40,116 nucleotides of DNA from Halieaceae bacterium (GTDB taxonomy: Bacteria > Pseudomonadota > Gammaproteobacteria > Pseudomonadales > Halieaceae). The stretch lies in the NCBI GenBank assembly GCA_016744355.1, contig JADGEN010000024.1, forward strand, positions 1 to 40,116, given 5' to 3'. Positions within the stretch are counted from its first letter, which is position 1; each line of letters starts with the position of its first letter. A program made the translations under genes and the position numbers. This document shows positions 22,684-31,475 of the stretch, piece after piece. The notes beneath the pieces are model-generated. The model was not told the DNA's origin, searched no databases, and saw only the letters and a program-made list of their open reading frames with translations.

Positions 22684-24257
22684 ATTCCATATTGGCTGGA
22701 CGAATTATTCACCCCTGCAGATCCAAAATCCTGAAAATTTGGATTCATCATATTGGCACAGTGTCCCGGGCTACCGATCCAACCGTCCATCACCGATCCT
22801 ACCGAATTGTACCCCGCCGCAATGTTCTCGCCGACTGTCGACCATGAGTAGCCTGTAGCAGTCACTCTGGTTGAAACATCAGATCCACCGGTACCGGTAT
22901 GGCTAAAAAAATCGTTGTCGGCCATATCCGCTGAATGTGTCAAGGCTGCTGATTCCAGGTTGCACTGCCAAACCAGCGAACCGGCGGCAGAATATGCCGT
23001 ACCACCACAAGTACGCTCCTGCGATCTAAAATTGTTAACGGCGTCAAGCATCGACTGCTCTTCTGCCGATACGCTACAGTCGGCGGGATCAGGAATAGGA
23101 TCTGGAAGGTTGTTGTGAGTATCACATGCATCGCCTAAACCGTCGCCATCGATGTCACCTTGGCTCGGGTTAGCTATATTAATACAGTTATCGTTGCTGT
23201 TGGAGGAGTAGCCCGCTGGCCGAGTAATATCGAGTACGTAAGTAGAAGGATCACCATAACCATCTCCGTCTGAGTCAAGATAGTACCTATTAGGCGTAAA
23301 GCCTTCATCGACTCTTCCATCACAGTCGTTGTCCACGCTGTCAAACGCTTCAGCAATCTGCGGGTTAATCTCTGCGTTGGAGTCATCGCAATCCTGATTG
23401 TTGCCAACATAGCCGGTAATAGGTTCGAAGGACTCGACGCTATCGGTAGATACACCAAAGCCATCACCATCTACATCCCTGTAATAGATATTGCCGCCTT
23501 CATCGATCTCGCCGTCACAATCATTGTCGCGATTGTCGAACTGCTCGGTCGCTCCGGGGTAGTCGTCGGCAGACAGGTCATTACAATCGAGATTGTTTTT
23601 TGCATGTTGCGCGGGCCTTCTCTTACTCATGGTAATAAAGTCTGCATCACCAAACCCATCGCCATCTCTGTCCAGGTAAAAGGGAATTTCGACAAACCCT
23701 TCGTCCGTCAGACCGTTACAGTTATTGTCTTGCCCATCGTGCAGTTCTTTTGTCCACAAATGGATATCAGCATCGCTGTCGTTGCAATCTTTGCTTGAGA
23801 CGACAAAACCGTCGGGCTGCGCAGCGGAACGCCTACTTTGATTTTCGTTTCCATAATGATCGCCGTCTTCGTCACGGTACCAGGTTCTCACTTTGGAGCG
23901 AGATTCAAAAACAGCTGACAGCCCAACGTCGCCATCGTGCTCTGCATCCTTTTCTTCAAGAGGGAAAACTGTTGTCTGGCACAATTCAGTCGGTGAGGTG
24001 GTACACATTCCCGTCCACTTTACAAAGCGAAACCCTTCCTCAGGTATTGCGGTAAACCTGTCGGTGACTTTTTCTGGAATTTCAAACGCGCATGATGGCT
24101 GCGCACAATCAAACCGCCCGGATTCGGAAGTAATGTGCCCCATATCGCCGGTCGTAATAACCAGACGACAACTGGCTAATAGTATGATCGCCGGTACTAA
24201 TACGATACGACGAAGAACCGAGTCTTTACACATGGGAAGTTTCATCTTTACGGGCAT
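22650..24257 (-). CDS. Lipoprotein with InlB-like module, MopE-type repeats and a CAP/SCP domain
   Basis: The 535-residue product has a lipobox LASC with Cys30; ATGs at residues 5 and 9 are alternative starts. Residues about 60-118 form an InlB-repeat-like module, FTAIPEEGFRFVKWTGMC, with a C-x7-C pair. Four repeats of about 62 residues follow (126-187, 193-254, 258-319, 325-382), each with YxDxDGDGxG and most with DCND and DNDCDGxxDEG. They resemble MopE metal-binding and thrombospondin type-3 repeats and should bind calcium. The C-terminal CAP domain (about 398-535) has candidate residues His441, His453, Glu477 in GENIAAG and His499 in GSPGHCANMM. It is likely a surface protein held on a calcium-stiffened stalk. 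Its ligand or enzyme activity is unknown. Confidence 0.88.
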   Translation of the reverse strand: MPVKMKLPMCKDSVLRRIVLVPAIILLASCRLVITTGDMGHITSESGRFDCAQPSCAFEIPEKVTDRFTAIPEEGFRFVKWTGMCTTSPTELCQTTVFPLEEKDAEHDGDVGLSAVFESRSKVRTWYRDEDGDHYGNENQSRRSAAQPDGFVVSSKDCNDSDADIHLWTKELHDGQDNNCNGLTDEGFVEIPFYLDRDGDGFGDADFITMSKRRPAQHAKNNLDCNDLSADDYPGATEQFDNRDNDCDGEIDEGGNIYYRDVDGDGFGVSTDSVESFEPITGYVGNNQDCDDSNAEINPQIAEAFDSVDNDCDGRVDEGFTPNRYYLDSDGDGYGDPSTYVLDITRPAGYSSNSNDNCINIANPSQGDIDGDGLGDACDTHNNLPDPIPDPADCSVSAEEQSMLDAVNNFRSQERTCGGTAYSAAGSLVWQCNLESAALTHSADMADNDFFSHTGTGGSDVSTRVTATGYSWSTVGENIAAGYNSVGSVMDGWIGSPGHCANMMNPNFQDFGSAGVNNSSSQYGIYWTQVFGKSR

Positions 24258-24308
24258 TTATCCTACTTTTCTTAACTGATAGATGGTTTTTGGGGTTTGG
24301 TCTTAGGG

Positions 24309-24614
24309 TTATCGCCAGGTGCAGCCAACTTTGGCGATGGTATATTTACGTGGTAGAAGCCGTTGTTCGGGTTTATCTGAAGCTGTAGTGGTGAATGTCC
24401 GATCAACCGGCTGGGGTGGGGGTAAAAAAGCGAGTGCGCGGCGCGCATCGTACTTCTGCTTTTGCCTGGATGCCGTATAGGTCTTGGCTTCCGCGGTAGA
24501 ACCACCCCACGTCAGCCCACACCGCAGCAGAGAGAATTTGGAGTCGCCCGCGTGAGCTGTGGTGCTCAGTGCAGATACCCATAGAACCACTGCAACTATT
24601 TTTATATGCTTCAT
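24309..24614 (-). CDS. Small secreted protein of unknown family
   Basis: The 101-residue ORF begins with a textbook Sec signal, MKHIKIVAVVLWVSAL, and a cleavage site AHA-GDS after residue 22. The mature part is basic and has exactly two cysteines, Cys32 in RCGLTWGG and Cys98 in GCTWR, each within a C-TW-like context at opposite ends. A disulfide could close the chain. A Pro-rich stretch LPPPQPV lies in the middle. A purine-rich stretch precedes the ATG. It lies 51 bp upstream of the CAP lipoprotein gene on the same strand and may be co-transcribed with it. I do not recognise the family. Confidence 0.6.
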   Translation of the reverse strand: MKHIKIVAVVLWVSALSTTAHAGDSKFSLLRCGLTWGGSTAEAKTYTASRQKQKYDARRALAFLPPPQPVDRTFTTTASDKPEQRLLPRKYTIAKVGCTWR

Positions 24615-24892
24615 TCCGGTAACCCTGCCGTCATGGGGCCTGCGCCCGTTAGACCGTCGATTTTGCGTCCCTACCTTTCGATAGATTTGCCTTTGTACGG
24701 AAAACTACAACCCTGACAGTAAGCCATAATAGGTGCCTATTTCACTATAAGAATGTATCGATAATTTACAAATTACCTGCCGTTATTTCATGAAATATCC
24801 TCAAGGCATATCGCATTAATCAGCAGACGCCTCTTTCGGCATGATAGACTGTGGTTTTTCCTGCTTTCAATATTCACTGCCTACCCATTCCC
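24615..24892. other. Intergenic region between the divergent small secreted-protein gene and the COG2509 flavoprotein gene
   Basis: About 280 bp, largely AT-rich from 24690 on. It should hold the promoters of both flanking genes. A GTTAGAC heptamer at 24648-24654 resembles an integron core site, but no matching left core or hairpin of proper length is next to it. The open frame of the flavoprotein extends back to a GTG at 24851, which has no ribosome binding site. Confidence 0.45.
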
Positions 24893-26527
24893 ATGTTGCG
24901 ACTAAACGAGATAAAACTACCCCTGGATCACTCTGAGAATGATCTAAAAGACGCTGTCTGTAGCCGCCTGAATATCACAGAGGCTGTCTTGGTCGACATC
25001 TCAGTTTTCAAACGCAGCTACGATGCACGAAAAAAATCCAACATACAGCTTATCTATCAGGTCGATGTAGAGCTCAGTGCTCAGGCAGAGGCCGCTGTGC
25101 TCTCAGCGGGCTTTAATGAAGCATCCGTAAGGCCCAGCCCGGACACGTCTTATCACTTTCCCGCTCAGGCAACTGCAGAATTCCCGACGACTCAACAACA
25201 GCGCCCTGTGGTCATCGGTTTCGGCCCCTGCGGCATTCTCGCCGCACTACTGCTGGCACAAATGGGCCTAAAACCTATCGTGTTGGAGCGCGGAAAGGAT
25301 GTGAGGCGCCGCACTCGCGACACCTGGGACTTTTGGCGCAAACGAGAGCTCAACACCGAGTCAAATGTGCAGTATGGTGAAGGTGGCGCAGGCACTTTCT
25401 CCGACGGAAAACTCTATAGCCAGGTAAAGGACAAACGTCATCTGGGACGTAAAGTCTTAACTGAGTTTGTTAAGGCCGGCGCGCCCGAAGAAATCATGTA
25501 TGTGAGCAAGCCCCACATCGGCACGTTTAAACTAGTGACTATGGTCGAGAGTATGCGGGCAGAGATAATCCGTCTGGGCGGCGAAATTCGCTTCGACCAG
25601 AAAGTGACAAATATCCATATAGAAAAGCATGAGAACGGCAGCAACCAAGCTACCGGACTGTCACTGCATAACGGCGAGACTCTGCAGAGCAAACATATTG
25701 TTCTCGCTATAGGTCACAGTGCCCGTGACAGCTTCAAGATGCTGTTGGACCAAGGTGTTTATATTGAAGCCAAACCCTTTTCCATTGGTTTTCGAATTGA
25801 GCACCCCCAGTCCATCATCGACAAAGCGCGCTTTGGCGAACAAGCCGGCCACCCTATTCTCGGTGCTGCCGACTACAAACTGGTGCACCACTGCGCCAAT
25901 GGCCGCAGCGTCTACAGCTTTTGCATGTGCCCGGGTGGTACCGTGGTAGCCGCGGCCTCAGAAGAAGGCGGCGTGGTTACCAATGGTATGTCGCAGTACT
26001 CACGCAACGAGCGCAATGCCAACTCGGCTATTGTTGTTGGGATAACACCCGACAAAGACTACCCGAAGCATGTTCTCGCCGGTATCGACCTACAACGCCA
26101 ACTGGAAGCCAAAGCCTTTGAGTTGGGGGGCAGCAATTACAACGCTCCGGCGCAATTAGTGGGAGATTTTTTAAGCAACAAGCCCTCCGCCGAGTTAGCA
26201 GACATTTCCCCCTCCTATCAGCCAGGCATACAACTGGGAGATTTGTCCCAGGCGCTGCCATCATTTGCTATCGATGCCATCCGCGAAGCTATCCCCGCAT
26301 TCGACAAGCAGATAAAAGGCTTTGCGATGCCCGACGCAATACTCACCGGCGTTGAAACCCGCACGTCTTCGCCTATTTGCATTAAACGAGGCAAAGACTT
26401 TCAAAGTATTAACACCCTGGGCTTATATCCGGCAGGGGAAGGCGCCGGCTATGCAGGAGGCATACTCTCCGCCGCCATAGACGGCATCAAAGTTGCCGAA
26501 GCTCTGGCCATCGATTTGCTGAAGTAA
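24893..26527 (+). CDS. COG2509-type FAD-dependent oxidoreductase
   Basis: The start is set at ATG 24893 (544 residues) because the family begins with the MLRLNEIKLPLDH pattern; the GTG at 24851 would add 14 unrelated residues. The N-terminal domain (1-90) with FKRSYDARKKSNIQLIY is typical of this family. The FAD-binding loop VVIGFGPCGILAALLLAQ and a conserved QYGEGGAGTFSDGKLYS segment follow. The C-terminus closes with YPAGEGAGYAGGILSAA. These proteins are related to electron-transfer and geranylgeranyl-reductase-like flavoproteins and have no settled reaction. The downstream RsuA-type gene starts 3 bp after the stop, so the two are co-transcribed. The gene marks the right border of the accessory island. 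Confidence 0.9.
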   Translation: MLRLNEIKLPLDHSENDLKDAVCSRLNITEAVLVDISVFKRSYDARKKSNIQLIYQVDVELSAQAEAAVLSAGFNEASVRPSPDTSYHFPAQATAEFPTTQQQRPVVIGFGPCGILAALLLAQMGLKPIVLERGKDVRRRTRDTWDFWRKRELNTESNVQYGEGGAGTFSDGKLYSQVKDKRHLGRKVLTEFVKAGAPEEIMYVSKPHIGTFKLVTMVESMRAEIIRLGGEIRFDQKVTNIHIEKHENGSNQATGLSLHNGETLQSKHIVLAIGHSARDSFKMLLDQGVYIEAKPFSIGFRIEHPQSIIDKARFGEQAGHPILGAADYKLVHHCANGRSVYSFCMCPGGTVVAAASEEGGVVTNGMSQYSRNERNANSAIVVGITPDKDYPKHVLAGIDLQRQLEAKAFELGGSNYNAPAQLVGDFLSNKPSAELADISPSYQPGIQLGDLSQALPSFAIDAIREAIPAFDKQIKGFAMPDAILTGVETRTSSPICIKRGKDFQSINTLGLYPAGEGAGYAGGILSAAIDGIKVAEALAIDLLK

Positions 26528-26530
26528 CCC

Positions 26531-27256
26531 ATGCAATCACGGCGTGCGAGACTGGATCGCTTTATCAGTTCACGAATGGGAATTAGCCGTCGCGATGTCC
26601 GGCAACTACTCATTCAGGGGCGCATCGCGGTGGACAATTGTATTGCCTGTGAAATGCATCACCCCATAGGGCAGTTTTCGCGCGTCACACTCAATGACGA
26701 AGTGCTGCAAGCCGATACCGCGCTCTACGTCATGTTAAATAAACCTGCCGGTGTGGTTAGTGCCACCCGCGATGCTCAACACCAAACTGTGCTTGACCTT
26801 CTCAACAGAAAAGACAAAGGAAATCTCCACATCGTCGGACGTCTGGATTTTAATTCGACCGGCCTGGTGCTGCTCACCAACGATGGAGCCTGGTCACGTC
26901 GGCTTACCTCACCTGAACACAAAGTTGCAAAGAATTACCTGGTGACCCTCAAAAAGCCTATCACGCCGGATTATGCCCAGGCCTTTGCCGAGGGCATGTA
27001 CTTCCCCTATGAAGATATTCAAACACAACCGGCACAGCTACATATCAACTCACAGTTCACAGCAGAGGTCATTCTGACGGAAGGCCGGTATCACCAGATA
27101 AAGCGCATGTTTGGCCGTTTTCAAAACCCGGTTCTGGGATTACACCGTACTAAAATAGGGTGCATTCATCTGGACCCCACTTTAGCCCCGGGTGAGAGTC
27201 GAGATCTGACCGAGACTGAAATTGCCTGTTCCCAAGCATCAAATAGCGTAAACTAA
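26531..27256 (+). CDS. rsuA: RsuA-family 16S rRNA pseudouridine synthase
   Basis: The 241-residue protein has an N-terminal S4 RNA-binding domain (RLDRFISSRMGISRRDVRQLL). The synthase fold follows, with the catalytic Asp106 in IVGRLDFNSTGLVLLTNDG and the C-terminal RYHQIKRMFGRFQNPVLGLHR. Size and motifs match RsuA, which makes pseudouridine 516 in 16S rRNA; RluE/RluF-like relatives are less likely. It begins 3 bp after the upstream flavoprotein gene and ends 4 bp before the M50 protease gene, so all are in one transcript. Confidence 0.85.
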   Translation: MQSRRARLDRFISSRMGISRRDVRQLLIQGRIAVDNCIACEMHHPIGQFSRVTLNDEVLQADTALYVMLNKPAGVVSATRDAQHQTVLDLLNRKDKGNLHIVGRLDFNSTGLVLLTNDGAWSRRLTSPEHKVAKNYLVTLKKPITPDYAQAFAEGMYFPYEDIQTQPAQLHINSQFTAEVILTEGRYHQIKRMFGRFQNPVLGLHRTKIGCIHLDPTLAPGESRDLTETEIACSQASNSVN

Positions 27257-27260
27257 AAGC

Positions 27261-28358
27261 ATGAAATGGTCCTGGAAATTCGTTCGCATCGCTGGCATTG
27301 ACATTTATATCCATGTCACTTTTTTCTTGCTCATCTATCTGGTCGGAATCAGTTACTGGAATCAGGAGGGTAACCTCAATGCTGTGATCTCAGGCGTTGG
27401 CTTTATCCTCGCCCTGTTTGCCTGCGTGGTACTGCACGAGTTTGGCCATTCGCTTACGGCGCGTCGCTACGGTATACAAACCAAAAGCATCACTCTGCTG
27501 CCCATAGGCGGAATGGCCGCATTAGAAAAGATGCCCGATGATCCTCGGCAGGAAATCAACGTAGCACTGGCGGGCCCGGCGGTAAATTTTGTCATTGCTC
27601 TTTTACTGTATCTGTACCTGAACGTTCAGCATATTGAAATATCCCCGGAAGGACTCTCAGTAACAGACGGATCATTTCTCTACCGCCTGATGCTGGTCAA
27701 TATTTTTATCGGCGTTTTTAACCTGTTACCCGCCTTCCCCATGGATGGGGGCCGGGTACTGCGTGCGGCACTGGCATTGCGCATGGATCATGCCAGCGCC
27801 ACCCGCGTGGCAGCCAGCGTAGGCCAATTTCTGGCGGTGGGCATGGGGTTTTTGGGCCTTATGTATAACCCTTTTCTCGTATTTATAGCGGTGTTTATCT
27901 GGTTTGGCGCCTCAATGGAGAACAATGCGGAGCAACTTAAATCTGTCCTCGGCCAGGCCGACGTACGACACGCCATGCTACGCGAATTTCACTCACTCTC
28001 GCCGGAAGACACTCTGGCCAAAGCAGTAGAGCTAACTCTGGCAGGCAGTCAGAAAGACTTCCCTGTTGGCTATCACAACCAGCTCGAGAAAGTGCTTCAT
28101 CACGGTGACCTTATACAAGGGCTACAGTTGCAAGGCGAACACGCACGTATCCGTGACCTGCCTTTACAGACAATACTCACTGCCGATATTAATGAGCCGC
28201 TGGAAAAGTTACTGGAAAGAATGCAGGGAAATCCTGCACAAATGATTTGTGTGGTAGATCAGGGGGAAGTTGTCGGCTTGTTGAATCTCGAAAACTTACT
28301 GGAACTGATCAGAATACAAAGTGCCGTGGACGCACATAACTTAGCTAAAAAAATATAA
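27261..28358 (+). CDS. M50 site-2-protease-family membrane metalloprotease with CBS domains
   Basis: The 365-residue protein has about six hydrophobic segments in its first 225 residues. The zinc motif HEFGH is at residues 59-63, and the third ligand Asp162 is in NLLPAFPMDGGRV, so the active site is complete. The C-terminal part (about 230-360) is CBS-like, with an ending such as PAQMICVVDQGEVVGLLNLENLL that may bind an adenosyl ligand. This is the CBS-bearing S2P subfamily, which lacks the PDZ domains of RseP. It should cut membrane-embedded substrates, possibly under nucleotide control. The target is unknown. The gene lies 4 bp after rsuA and 12 bp before the dipeptidase gene. Confidence 0.9.
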   Translation: MKWSWKFVRIAGIDIYIHVTFFLLIYLVGISYWNQEGNLNAVISGVGFILALFACVVLHEFGHSLTARRYGIQTKSITLLPIGGMAALEKMPDDPRQEINVALAGPAVNFVIALLLYLYLNVQHIEISPEGLSVTDGSFLYRLMLVNIFIGVFNLLPAFPMDGGRVLRAALALRMDHASATRVAASVGQFLAVGMGFLGLMYNPFLVFIAVFIWFGASMENNAEQLKSVLGQADVRHAMLREFHSLSPEDTLAKAVELTLAGSQKDFPVGYHNQLEKVLHHGDLIQGLQLQGEHARIRDLPLQTILTADINEPLEKLLERMQGNPAQMICVVDQGEVVGLLNLENLLELIRIQSAVDAHNLAKKI

Positions 28359-28370
28359 AGAGAACTCACC

Positions 28371-29549
28371 ATGAAAATTTTACGTACGGGCATTATCATT
28401 CTTGGAATACTGCTTGTGGTTGCCATTCTGGCGCTCGCGATCGGGCCAGGCAAGTTCGAAGAGAACATGAATACTGTTGAACCCCACTCACCCTACCCTA
28501 TTTCCAAGACAGCATTAGAACTGCATAAAACACTGGTTATTGGCGACATGCACGCTGACAGCACCTTGTGGAAACGCGACTTGCTACAGCGGTACGATCG
28601 AGGCCATGTCGATATACCACGCATGCGGGAAGGGAATCAGGCCGTGCAAATGTTCACTTCAGTAACAAAATCTCCCAGTGGACAAAACTACGATAAAAAC
28701 TCCGCCAGTGCCGGCGACAACATCACGTCTTTGGTAATGATACAGGCCTGGCCCACAGACACCTGGTCCAGTCTAACCGCACGCGCATTGTTCCAGGCCC
28801 AAAAGCTGCACACTATGGCCGCTCAAGCGCCCGACGAGTTTCTGCTCATACTCAATGCCAATGACCTTAAGACACTGCTGGCCAGGCGCGCTCAAGGCGA
28901 GACGATTGTCGGTGGGATACTGGGCACAGAGGGCTCTCACGCATTGGACGGCAGTCTGGCTAACATCGATGTTTTATACGATGCCGGTTTTCGCATGATG
29001 AGTCTGCAGCATTTTTTCGATAACAAGTTGGGCGGTTCTCTGCACGGAGAAAGTGGCGAAGGCTTAACCGAGTTTGGCCGTCAGGCAGTCGACCAAATGG
29101 TAAACAAGGGTATTATGATAGACGTTTCACACTCTGCCTCACAGGTTGTTGAGGATGTGCTTGCCCGAACCAACACCCCGCTCATCGTCAGTCACACCGG
29201 TTTTTATGGCCACTGCGAAAGTGCGAGAAATATTAGCGACGAGTTGATGCTAAGAATTGCAGCCGGGGGCGGTATTATTGGTGTGGGTTACTGGGATGCC
29301 GCGGTATGTGATGCAACACCCAAGGGTATTGTCAGCGCCATACGCTATGGCATCGACCTTGTCGGGGAAGACCATGTGGCATTGGGATCAGATTTCGACG
29401 GCGCCGTAGCCGCACCCTTTGACTCATCAGAACTCGCCGCCTTAACTCAGGAAATGCTCAAGCAAAACTTCACCGAAACAGAAATCCGCAAAGCTATGGG
29501 TGAAAACATGATGCGCTACCTGGCCACTAACTTGCCTGGCGGCGCATAA
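28371..29549 (+). CDS. Membrane dipeptidase (renal dipeptidase family, M19)
   Basis: The 392-residue protein has an N-terminal hydrophobic helix (about residues 6-24), so it is anchored to or exported through the inner membrane. The zinc ligands of the M19 family are present: His61 and Asp63 in GDMHAD, Glu in LGTEGSHAL, His in IDVSHS, His in VSHTGF, and Asp in LGSDFDG. M19 enzymes hydrolyse dipeptides, including those with a D-residue at the C-terminal side, and some act on beta-lactams. A good AGAGAA stretch precedes the ATG. It is the last gene of the plus-strand run starting at 24893 and converges with the DUF3604 gene with 3 bp between the stops. Confidence 0.92.
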   Translation: MKILRTGIIILGILLVVAILALAIGPGKFEENMNTVEPHSPYPISKTALELHKTLVIGDMHADSTLWKRDLLQRYDRGHVDIPRMREGNQAVQMFTSVTKSPSGQNYDKNSASAGDNITSLVMIQAWPTDTWSSLTARALFQAQKLHTMAAQAPDEFLLILNANDLKTLLARRAQGETIVGGILGTEGSHALDGSLANIDVLYDAGFRMMSLQHFFDNKLGGSLHGESGEGLTEFGRQAVDQMVNKGIMIDVSHSASQVVEDVLARTNTPLIVSHTGFYGHCESARNISDELMLRIAAGGGIIGVGYWDAAVCDATPKGIVSAIRYGIDLVGEDHVALGSDFDGAVAAPFDSSELAALTQEMLKQNFTETEIRKAMGENMMRYLATNLPGGA

Positions 29550-29552
29550 AAA

Positions 29553-31430
29553 TCAGGGCGTATACCAAATCGGTGAGGTATACGCGCGTTCCTGAATAGT
29601 CGCAGGCCCCTCCTGGGGAACCTCTGTTTGCAGCGCAATACTATCCAATAGCGAGTGTCGCGGAGTTGGTATTTGCAACACCCGCACATAGTAAAATGCC
29701 CGTTGCGATGCATCAAAACTCGGATCGCTCCACAGGGCGGCCAAGGTAGGTTCTCCTATGCTGTTGTCCCACTGGCCCGTAGTTAAATCAACTGTATTGC
29801 CGACCGGGGGCAGCTTGCCATTGCTGTCCAGACTACGCTCGCCCGCCCAGGCCACGTTGTACACCTGCTCGTGCTGGGTACCAGCACTGTCGACCCAGCC
29901 CTTGATTACCTGCACGCGATCAAGGTTGGCATTCTTGGGGTCCATCTCTGCGCGAATCATCATCTGCGGCGCAGCCGTGGCCTGTGCCGCACTGAGTGAA
30001 CCACCCATGGGAACCCCCTGCGAATAACCCAGTTCGGCAAAGTCCGGCGCATCCAGTGCGTTTCCGTCAAAACCCCAACCGCCAAATACTCTCACCTTCA
30101 TGCGCGTACCGGTAGTTGCGTAGGTCTCCTTACGCTGAAACGCTTCAAATATCGCGTCCCGGGTATTTTCTCGCGACCACACGCCGGCCAAACCAGACGC
30201 TGACATACTCCAGCCAGTGACCTTGCGCCCGCCAATAGACTCTTTGCTGCGCTTGGTTTCAGGCATGGAGTCTCTGGCAAACTTTCCCCAAAAATTATCT
30301 TCTTCTGCTGAGGACAGCCCGGAGTGGGAATCAGTTGAGCCTATAATTCCAAACTGATAGGGGTTAACGCCAATTTTTTGCTCAAGAGCCAAGCCAGTTT
30401 TTAACGCACCGCGAATATAATCAGCGGCGGTTGGCTTATAGTCTTCTGGATTTTGTTGAATGTAGTGCGTGTAAGTTTCAAATTCGGCAAATTCGTCGTC
30501 CGGCGAGACTACGGGATGAGTTTCGGAATCACCCTTGATCTGTGTTGCCTCCGAAATAGGTTCCCAGTGCATGCGCCGCTTGGCATAGTCCGCCGTAATG
30601 GGCTGACCCTTCAGTGTGGTTTCTGCATACATATAGCCTTTGGAGATATTTGAGTTGTGCGGCATAGCCACAAAACGCGCTCCGGTACGCTCCTGCGTTT
30701 GTTCGAGGAAAGTCCACAAATCTTCGGGATACTGGCTCTGATCTGATCCGTAAGGCACAAACTGCTTCGCGATGTCACCGGAGTCGGGAGTAAAGACAAT
30801 GCGGTGCAAATTGGCCCCGGTGGGAATTGAGCTCCACTCCCAACCTATGAGTGTAGTGAACTTACCCGGCTGGTTGTGACGCTCTGCTGCATCTACAATT
30901 TCGCTCCAGGCAGTTGTCTCTAGAGACAGGGTATCGCCAAAGGTATTGGTAGGCAGGACATTAACAGGATCTTGTACTGGATCGGTGCCCGGATTCTGCG
31001 GCTTTTCAGGCAACAGTGAATTAAACAGCTTGCTTCCGCTACCGCCAGAAATAGCTCGATTGAGTATAACCACTGAAAACCAACGCTTTATATTTCCCCA
31101 CACACCCAAATCTTCCAACACCGCAGTGTCATTGTTCATCGCCCTGATTACACCCATTAATTCTGCGTGATCAGAGACCACCAGAAAATCCAACGGTGTG
31201 CCAATTTGCACCCGGGTGCGGTTCAAGGGGTGGATAACCGGCATCCCCTCGGCCCAGCGATACGCCGTATCGGGGTCAGCGGTCTGATTTTTGTTCAGGT
31301 AGGCATCAAATGAATAGGAGGTGTGAAGGTGAGTGTCACCAAACAGCAATTGAGTGGGGACCTCCGCATGGGCTGCGCCGCCAACCAGTGTTAGCAGACC
31401 CGCGCGTAGCAAACTTTGAACTTTCTTCAT
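29553..31430 (-). CDS. DUF3604 domain protein (exported PHP-like)
   Basis: The start is ATG 31430 (625 residues), with GAGG 11 nt upstream; a TTG three codons earlier is too close to that site. A signal peptide ends in AAHA after residue 22. The mature N-terminus has FGDTHLHTSYSFDA and DFLVVSDHAELMGV, the metal-binding-like segments of the PHP-type DUF3604 family, and later IGSTDSHSG completes the pattern. Proteins of this family are common in marine bacteria and have no confirmed reaction; a periplasmic metal-dependent hydrolase is plausible. The pectinacetylesterase-like gene lies 45 bp upstream on the same strand, so the two may be one transcript. Confidence 0.88.
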   Translation of the reverse strand: MKKVQSLLRAGLLTLVGGAAHAEVPTQLLFGDTHLHTSYSFDAYLNKNQTADPDTAYRWAEGMPVIHPLNRTRVQIGTPLDFLVVSDHAELMGVIRAMNNDTAVLEDLGVWGNIKRWFSVVILNRAISGGSGSKLFNSLLPEKPQNPGTDPVQDPVNVLPTNTFGDTLSLETTAWSEIVDAAERHNQPGKFTTLIGWEWSSIPTGANLHRIVFTPDSGDIAKQFVPYGSDQSQYPEDLWTFLEQTQERTGARFVAMPHNSNISKGYMYAETTLKGQPITADYAKRRMHWEPISEATQIKGDSETHPVVSPDDEFAEFETYTHYIQQNPEDYKPTAADYIRGALKTGLALEQKIGVNPYQFGIIGSTDSHSGLSSAEEDNFWGKFARDSMPETKRSKESIGGRKVTGWSMSASGLAGVWSRENTRDAIFEAFQRKETYATTGTRMKVRVFGGWGFDGNALDAPDFAELGYSQGVPMGGSLSAAQATAAPQMMIRAEMDPKNANLDRVQVIKGWVDSAGTQHEQVYNVAWAGERSLDSNGKLPPVGNTVDLTTGQWDNSIGEPTLAALWSDPSFDASQRAFYYVRVLQIPTPRHSLLDSIALQTEVPQEGPATIQERAYTSPIWYTP

Positions 31431-31475
31431 AACAATCAACGCCTCTTAATGGACTATTTTTATAAAAGTTGGCCG

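Noticed and set aside
24600-24660. GTTAGAC at 24648-24654 with GGTAAC at 24618 as another attC site
   Set aside because: The span is only about 40 bp, the arms do not pair well, and the core does not match any partner core at the other island sites.
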